DNA of 64,000 bases, taken from JOPF136 sp963773835 (lineage in GTDB: Bacteria; Acidobacteriota; Terriglobia; Acidiferrales; UBA7541). Below the pieces are notes generated by a model. It was not told where the DNA came from, made no database searches, and saw nothing but the letters and a program-made list of their open reading frames with translations. A program made the translations under genes and the position numbers. Positions 58,863 through 64,000 of this stretch are shown here, piece after piece. Location of the stretch: NCBI GenBank assembly GCA_963773835.1, contig CAVZCQ010000002.1, positions 124,001-188,000 of the forward strand, read 5' to 3'. How positions within the stretch are numbered: position 1 is the stretch's first letter; every line of letters starts with the position of its first letter.

Positions 58863-60827
58863 ATGAGCAAGAAGCGCGGCGACCGCGCGCTGGGCCTCCA
58901 TCGTCCCATCCCCCGGCGCGACTTCCTGAACGGTGTTGCCCTCACGATTGGCTCCGCCCTACTGCCCGGCCACCTCCTGGCCGCCGCCGCCTTTCCCGAC
59001 GAGCCGGATAAATCTTCGGGCTATTACCCGCCCGGAAAAACCGGCCTGCGCGGCAGCCACCCGGGATCCTTCGAAGTGGCTCACGCTCTGCGCGATCCCT
59101 CCTTTTGGGAAACTGCCGGCTCGCCGGCCGATACCCGCGAGCACTACGATCTGGTGATCGTCGGAGGAGGCATCAGCGGCCTTGCCGCCGCCCATTTCTT
59201 CCGCAAATCGGCCGGTGAACACGCCCGCATCCTCATTCTCGACAACCACGACGATTTCGGCGGCCACGCCAAACGCAACGAATTCCAGGCCGGGCGCCGC
59301 CTCATGCTGGGCTACGGCGGCACGTACTCCATCGAAAGCCCCGCACCCTACAGCGCCGTGGCGCGCGGCCTGATAGAAGAACTGGGGATCGACGTCTCGC
59401 GCTGGAAGAAAGTGGACCACGCGCGCATCTACTCCTCGCGCAACCTGCGCCGTGCTGTCTTCTTCGATCGCGAGACCTTTGGCGCCGACCGCCTGGTGAT
59501 CGACCCGCGCCCCACCCGTCATTCCGATGATGAGAATTTCGAGCTGGGCGGCAAGGCGGTGGCGGAGTTCGTCGCCGAGGCGCCCCTCTCCGATGCGGCC
59601 AAAGGCGACTTCCTTCGCCTCTATCAGGAAAAGAAGGACTACCTCCCCGGCCTTTCCTCAGCCGAAAAAAAGGCCCGGCTCGCCCGCCTGCCATATGCCG
59701 ATTTCCTTTTGAAGACGGCCGGCGTGGATCCCCAGGTCGCGCGCTTCTTCGGCCCGGCACCTCACCCGCTGTTCGGCGTGGGCATAGACGCCGTCTCCGC
59801 CCAGGATGCCTGGGGGCTCGGCCTGCCCGGCTTTGCGGGAATGGGCCTCGAACCCGGTCCCGGCCCGGGAATGAATCGGGATTCAATTCCGAATAAGCAG
59901 GCGGATGAATATTTTTTTCATTTTCCCGACGGCAATGCCTCCATCGCGCGCCTGCTGGTCCGCCGCCTGATCCCCGCCGCGATTCCCGGCCATTCCGCGG
60001 ACGACGTCGTGACCGCCCGCGCCAACTACGCCCGCCTGGACGAAGATTCCTCGCCCGTGCGCATCCGGCTGAACAGCACTGTCGTGCGCGTGGTGGAGGA
60101 AGTGGCCGCCGCTGCCGGCACGGGCTCGGTCAGCGTGACGTACTCCCGCGGCGGAAAGCTGTACACCGTTCGCGGCGCCCATTGCATCCTGGCTTGCTGG
60201 AATTTCGTGATCCCCTACATCTGTCCCAGCCTTCCCGACGACCAGAAGGATGCGCTTTCGTTCGAAACCAAAGTGCCGCTCGTCTACACCAATGTGGCCA
60301 TCGCCAACTGGGAGTCGTTCGCCAGGCTGGGCGCCCAGTCCATTTACGCCCCCGGTTGCTATCACAGTTATGCGGGACTCGACCTGCCGGTCAGCATCGG
60401 CCACTATCGCTGCTCGCAATCGCCCGGCGAACCCGTCGTCGTCCACATGATGCGCGCGCCGTGCAGCCCCGGCCTGCCCGCGCGCGACCAACACCGCGTG
60501 GGCCGTGCTTCGCTGCTCTCCACCACATTTGAGGATTTCGAGCGCAGCATCCGCGATCAGCTCGCCCGCATGCTCGGCCCCGGTGGTTTCGACCCGGCTC
60601 GCGACATCACCGCCATCACCGTCAACCGCTGGCCCCACGGCTACGCCTACGAGTACAACTCGCTCTTCGACCGCTTCTGGCTGGAAGGCGGGCCGCAGCC
60701 CTGCCAGCTCGCTCGCCGTCCCTTCGGGCGCATTGCCATCGCCAATGCAGACGCCGATGCCTATGCATACACAGACTGCGCCATCGACCAGGCCTGGCGC
60801 GCCGTGAATGAACTCAAACTGACCTGA
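58863..60827 (+). CDS. Tat-exported FAD-dependent oxidoreductase, spermidine-dehydrogenase-like
   Basis: 654 residues. N-terminal Tat signal PRRDFLNGVALTIG followed by a hydrophobic stretch, so it is exported folded with its flavin. FAD site DLVIVGGGISGLAAAHFF (GxGxxG), ILDNHDDFGGHAKRNEF, GYGGTYSIE near the active site and the C-terminal segment NRWPHGYAYEYNSLFD. The start GLHRPIPRRDFLNGVAL and the length recall SpdH-type spermidine dehydrogenases of Pseudomonas, but this is from memory and the substrate is unproven. The ATG at 58863 follows the divergent kinase gene after 112 bases. Convergent with the choice-of-anchor-D gene. Confidence 0.8.
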   Translation: MSKKRGDRALGLHRPIPRRDFLNGVALTIGSALLPGHLLAAAAFPDEPDKSSGYYPPGKTGLRGSHPGSFEVAHALRDPSFWETAGSPADTREHYDLVIVGGGISGLAAAHFFRKSAGEHARILILDNHDDFGGHAKRNEFQAGRRLMLGYGGTYSIESPAPYSAVARGLIEELGIDVSRWKKVDHARIYSSRNLRRAVFFDRETFGADRLVIDPRPTRHSDDENFELGGKAVAEFVAEAPLSDAAKGDFLRLYQEKKDYLPGLSSAEKKARLARLPYADFLLKTAGVDPQVARFFGPAPHPLFGVGIDAVSAQDAWGLGLPGFAGMGLEPGPGPGMNRDSIPNKQADEYFFHFPDGNASIARLLVRRLIPAAIPGHSADDVVTARANYARLDEDSSPVRIRLNSTVVRVVEEVAAAAGTGSVSVTYSRGGKLYTVRGAHCILACWNFVIPYICPSLPDDQKDALSFETKVPLVYTNVAIANWESFARLGAQSIYAPGCYHSYAGLDLPVSIGHYRCSQSPGEPVVVHMMRAPCSPGLPARDQHRVGRASLLSTTFEDFERSIRDQLARMLGPGGFDPARDITAITVNRWPHGYAYEYNSLFDRFWLEGGPQPCQLARRPFGRIAIANADADAYAYTDCAIDQAWRAVNELKLT

Positions 60828-60922
60828 ATCGATTCACGCCAGGGTGCGCGCCCCGGCACGCGACCCTTGGACGCGGGCCTCGCCGGATCCAGATTTGCGC
60901 GGCGCCGGGGTGCTGGCTTCGC

Positions 60923-63900
60923 TCAGAGCACGTGCACGGTGAGCGACACGGTCTGCTTCACCGGGGGCTGTCCCGCCGGGCCCGGCGCCGTCGCCACCAC
61001 CTGAATCTGATACGCCCCTGCCGGCGTCGTCGGTGCGCCCGGTATTGCCGCCGGTGGATTGCTCACGCACGCCGTCCAGGTCATCACCAGCAGCACCAGC
61101 AGCACTGCGGCTCCCATCGGAACCAGTTGCAGAGCCCAACTCCGCCGCTCGCCATGCCGGCCTGGTTTCGGCGCTGTCTTCCTGCACAGCATCGCCAGCA
61201 ACAGCGCCAGCCCGCTCACCTCCGCCATCCCGAAGCCTCGGGACGGCGTCCATGGCCCCGGCACGTTCCACGGTTCCCGCGGCCCCACCAGCGCCGGCAA
61301 GCAGTTCGTCTGCAGCGTGCACGTCACCGTGATCGGCCCGCTCGGCGTCGTGGTCACATTGATCGTCGTCGCCGGGCTCGTGGTCAGTATCGTCGATGGG
61401 ATTGTCGGCATCTCCATGCACGCCACCGTGATCGGCCCGATGAATCCCGGATTCGGCTGGATCACCAGCGTGAACGTCGCCGTGTCTCCCGGCAGGATCG
61501 ACACCGTCGTCCCGTTCCCGCCGCTCGGCGACGTCGCCGTAAACGTGAACCCCGCCGCCGTCGACGCTCCGATCCCCGTCAGCGGAAATGTCACCGGACT
61601 CCCCGTCAGGTTCGTCCCCGCAAACGTCAGCGTGGCGTTCTCCGTTGCCGGCATCGACGGCGTGAACGTCATCACCACCACACAGCTCGTCGTCACCGCT
61701 CCCCCGGTGGTCGGACACGTTGTGCCCGCCGCGAACGCGAAGTCCGGCACCGCCACTCCCGACTGCGCGATCGAAATCGAAGAAAGCTGCAGCGTTCCCG
61801 TGCCTGCGGCCACAGAGAGCATCACCGTCTGCGTCGCGCTCGGCGTCCCCGGACTCACCGCGCCGAAGTTCACCACCGTCGCCGCCGTCGGGGTGAACGT
61901 CACCCCAGGCAGGATCCCCGTCCCGTTCAGCGTCACCGTGTACGGGTTGGTCGCGCTGTTGTTCGCCACCTGCAGCGTCGTGGATTCCATCGCCGCCATG
62001 GATGGCGTGAAGGTGTACTGCACCGTGCAGTTCGACCCCGCAACAATCGTGATGGGCAGCGTCGTGCTACAAGTCCCCGCACCCGCCACCTGCGCAAAGT
62101 CGGCGGCGTTCCCGCCTGTGGGCGCGAGCCCGCCCGTAATCATCAGTGGCGCGCCACCCGCGTTGGAAAACGTCAGGGTCAGCGCCCCGCTCATCATCCC
62201 TTTCGGCTGGTTCCCGAACGCCAACGGGTTGGGCGATGCGGAAATCATCGGCACCGTCCCCGTCCCCGTGAATAAAACCTGTTCCGGACTGGTGGCGCTG
62301 CTGTCGGTAACCATCAATGCGGCGGATTCACTGGTCGCCGTCATCGGTGTGAAGACGAACTGCAATGTGCACGCCGCGCCCGCGTTCACACTGATGGGCA
62401 GCGCGCCACAGGTGCCTCCACCCGGAACCTGCGTGAAATCGCCTGGGTTGTTTCCGGTGACCATCAAGGCGGTGATGGTCAGCGTTCCCGTCCCGGTGGC
62501 ATTCGAAAACATCAGCGTCATCGCCCCGCTCGGCGTCCCCTTCGGCTGGTTGCCGAACGCCAGCGGGTTCGGCGAAATCGTGTCCACCGATCCGTTGGCG
62601 CTGATTCCCTGAAGTGTGACCACATGCGGCGAATTCGACGCCGTGTCCATGATCGTGAACGTGGCCGTGCGCATGCCCGGAGCTGTTGGCGTGAACGTGA
62701 AGGAAATCGGGCAGGCAATCTGCGGACTGTACTGCGCCCCCGCAGACCCCGGTGAGAATTGCCCACAAGCGAGACTCGCGGGATTGTTGAAGGGGAAAGT
62801 AAACGAGAAATCGCCGGGATCAGCGCCGCCCAGCACGGCATTCGCGGTAAGGACCAGTGGCCGGGTTCCCGTGTTCGTGAATGTGGCCAGCAGAGGAGCA
62901 CTGGTCACACCCATCAAAGTGTTCGGGAATGTGATCGTAGCCGGCGCCGCTGCGGCCGTGGTCGGGGCGGATCCCGAGCCGGTCAACGCCACCGTCTGCG
63001 GTACGCCAACGGCGCCGCTGGTCGTACTGGTGATATGCACCAAGGCGGTGCGCAAGCCTACGGCAGACGGCGTAAAGGTCACGTTGAGAATGCAGCCTCC
63101 TCCAGCAGGAACAACTCCCGCGCAAGTGTCCATGGCCGTGAAATCCGCGGGGGCGGGGTTGGTTCCGGAGGCCGTCACCGATTCGGAAACGGCCAGTGGC
63201 ACATTCCCAAGATTCTGGAGAAACGCGGAGCTGGAGCCTGTTGTGCCGATGGCAACAGGGCCGAAGTTCAGAGCCGTCGGGGATATGGGGGCAAGCGTAG
63301 CCAGGGCATTCAGCGCGTAGCCAAAGAGGTAAACCGTTTGAGTCACAGGATCGCTGCTCGTCACCTGGACTGTTGCAAATGTTTGCCCCGGGGTAGTGGG
63401 GGTGTACGTGAGCCCGATCAAGCAGTTCAAACCAGGCCCGAGCGCTGCCCCACACGAATTGGATACGATTGCATAGCCGAGGGTGGGAGGGAACTGGACC
63501 ACACTCACCGAGATGCCCGTCAACGTGGTGCTGCCGCTCGCATTACTCAGTGTGACGAACATCGTGCTGCTCGGGCTGCCCACGGTTTGCGCCGATGATG
63601 GGGTACTGAAGGTGGTATACGGCGGACTCAGCGTTGCAAAGAAGAAGCCCGTCCCCGAGAGATTCACACTGGCCGGGCTGCCTGTGAAGTTCCCATAAAC
63701 TTGCAAGGTGCTGGCGAGAGGCCCGGAGCTGAACGGCCTGAATACGACCGCCACGGTACAACTCGTGCCGGCGGTAAGCGTGACACTAAATGTGCCGGGA
63801 CAGCTGCCTCCCGCGGCCAGGGAGAAATCACCACCGGGGTAAATGGAGGTGCTGACCGTTACCGTTCCCGTATTGGAGAGGGTTATGGACTGCGCCGAGC

Positions 63901-64000
63901 TGGTGGTGCCCACTTCCTGGGGAGTTGAGAAGGTCAGACTTGAGGGCATAACCGTGAGCGTCCCCGTGGGCGGCGTAGATGGAGTGACCACTGTGACCGT
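60923..64000 (-). CDS. Choice-of-anchor-D repeat protein, 5' part missing (cut by window edge)
   Basis: The frame is open through base 64000, so the N terminus lies outside; 1,025 residues are visible. It is built of Ser/Thr/Gly/Pro-rich immunoglobulin-like (ASH/HYDIN-type) units of about 110 residues with recurring phrases: NPLAFGNQPKG, LTFSNAGGAPL, GDFTQVPGGGTC, AGAACTLQFVFTP, SATSPEQVLFTGTG. Near the C terminus is a helix (AEVSGLALLLAMLCRK), a basic linker, a second hydrophobic helix ending TWTACVSNPP, and a last beta unit (PAGAYQIQVVAT through VSLTVHVL). That tail is common in Acidobacteriota surface proteins. It is presumably exported and surface-exposed; ligand unknown. Confidence 0.85.
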   Translation of the reverse strand, partial: TVTVVTPSTPPTGTLTVMPSSLTFSTPQEVGTTSSAQSITLSNTGTVTVSTSIYPGGDFSLAAGGSCPGTFSVTLTAGTSCTVAVVFRPFSSGPLASTLQVYGNFTGSPASVNLSGTGFFFATLSPPYTTFSTPSSAQTVGSPSSTMFVTLSNASGSTTLTGISVSVVQFPPTLGYAIVSNSCGAALGPGLNCLIGLTYTPTTPGQTFATVQVTSSDPVTQTVYLFGYALNALATLAPISPTALNFGPVAIGTTGSSSAFLQNLGNVPLAVSESVTASGTNPAPADFTAMDTCAGVVPAGGGCILNVTFTPSAVGLRTALVHITSTTSGAVGVPQTVALTGSGSAPTTAAAAPATITFPNTLMGVTSAPLLATFTNTGTRPLVLTANAVLGGADPGDFSFTFPFNNPASLACGQFSPGSAGAQYSPQIACPISFTFTPTAPGMRTATFTIMDTASNSPHVVTLQGISANGSVDTISPNPLAFGNQPKGTPSGAMTLMFSNATGTGTLTITALMVTGNNPGDFTQVPGGGTCGALPISVNAGAACTLQFVFTPMTATSESAALMVTDSSATSPEQVLFTGTGTVPMISASPNPLAFGNQPKGMMSGALTLTFSNAGGAPLMITGGLAPTGGNAADFAQVAGAGTCSTTLPITIVAGSNCTVQYTFTPSMAAMESTTLQVANNSATNPYTVTLNGTGILPGVTFTPTAATVVNFGAVSPGTPSATQTVMLSVAAGTGTLQLSSISIAQSGVAVPDFAFAAGTTCPTTGGAVTTSCVVVMTFTPSMPATENATLTFAGTNLTGSPVTFPLTGIGASTAAGFTFTATSPSGGNGTTVSILPGDTATFTLVIQPNPGFIGPITVACMEMPTIPSTILTTSPATTINVTTTPSGPITVTCTLQTNCLPALVGPREPWNVPGPWTPSRGFGMAEVSGLALLLAMLCRKTAPKPGRHGERRSWALQLVPMGAAVLLVLLVMTWTACVSNPPAAIPGAPTTPAGAYQIQVVATAPGPAGQPPVKQTVSLTVHVL
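62181..62578 (-). repeat. DNA-level repeat inside the choice-of-anchor-D gene
   Basis: About 50 bases around 62188-62236 recur at about 62527-62575 with few differences, including TTCGGCTGGTT, CCGAACGCCA and CGGGTT. They encode the phrase NPLAFGNQPKG. The offset of about 340 bases equals one protein repeat unit, so unit duplication was recent or is kept alike by recombination. Confidence 0.7.

Noticed and set aside
60828..60922. Possible bidirectional terminator between the convergent flavoenzyme and surface-protein genes
   Set aside because: GAATCGATTC (near 60826) and GC-rich partial dyads occur, but no stem followed by a T-run was found.
60834..61718. Asp/Gly/His-rich 294-codon minus-strand frame resembling a calcium-binding repeat protein
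   Set aside because: It is a second frame of the choice-of-anchor-D gene on the same strand; its GD-rich look comes from the repeat DNA, not from RTX repeats.
1..64000. CRISPR arrays, tRNA or rRNA genes, integrases, transposases
   Set aside because: No regularly spaced direct repeats, no tRNA-like TTCGA loops in cloverleaf context, no rRNA signatures and no recombinase families were seen on either strand.

Overview
The window looks like a stretch of chromosome from a GC-rich, Gram-negative soil-type bacterium, most likely an acidobacterium (Solibacter/Bryobacter-like). That is inferred from family content: an Oar-type TonB-dependent receptor of about 1,140 residues with an N-terminal carboxypeptidase-regulatory-like domain, a choice-of-anchor-D repeat protein with the C-terminal arrangement common in Acidobacteriota, TPR-tailed sulfatase-like proteins, and a Tal-Pgi fusion. 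No rRNA, tRNA, CRISPR, prophage or insertion-sequence transposase was seen. About 47 protein genes are supported, all but five on the minus strand. Genes are tightly packed, with many 4-base ATGA/GTGA overlaps. No gene-free gap exceeds 300 bases.

Layout, left to right. (1) 1-6,056: a minus-strand aromatic amino-acid operon, read trpC-trpF-trpB-small membrane protein-trpA-chorismate mutase-DAHP synthase-prephenate dehydrogenase; tyrA runs off the left edge. (2) 6,170-8,412: a DUF1697 gene convergent with a receiver-transmembrane-coiled-coil-trypsin protease. (3) 8,507-18,165: an eight-gene run with three alkaline-phosphatase-superfamily enzymes, a three-helix membrane protein, a 70-residue protein and an osmoprotectant/choline-type ABC transporter; three short palindromic repeats sit inside it. 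(4) 18,208-24,005: the TonB-dependent receptor with its promoter/inverted repeat, a family-5 uracil-DNA glycosylase, and a two-subunit 3-oxoacid CoA-transferase. (5) 24,092-29,744: an F420 cofactor operon (fno/npdG-cofE-cofG-cofH-cofD-cofC). (6) 29,867-41,000: envelope genes: a DUF7064-like protein, DUF2889, a transpeptidase-only penicillin-binding protein overlapping a SpoIID-metallopeptidase fusion, a thioester alpha-2-macroglobulin with its DUF1175 partner, and a membrane protein. (7) 41,069-51,637: a pentose-phosphate/hexose operon (tkt, tal-pgi, gnd, zwf, pgl, glk, fbp). (8) 51,857-64,000: a membrane protein with three internal repeats next to a type II NADH dehydrogenase that carries a related repeat at its N terminus, a large hybrid sensor kinase, a divergent Tat-exported flavoenzyme, and a choice-of-anchor-D protein cut by the right edge.

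How parts work together: section 1 carries most of the tryptophan branch (no trpE, trpG or trpD here) plus the entry and tyrosine branch of the shikimate-derived pathway. Section 5 holds the F420 biosynthesis genes and the enzyme that couples F420 to NADP. Section 7 can take glucose through glucokinase, the complete oxidative branch and most of the non-oxidative branch, yielding NADPH that Fno could pass to F420. The most unusual items are the receiver-protease fusion, the membrane repeat shared by the NADH dehydrogenase and its neighbour, the AlkP/ABC-transporter run, and the SpoIID-peptidase fusion. All functions are read from sequence by eye; no database search was run.
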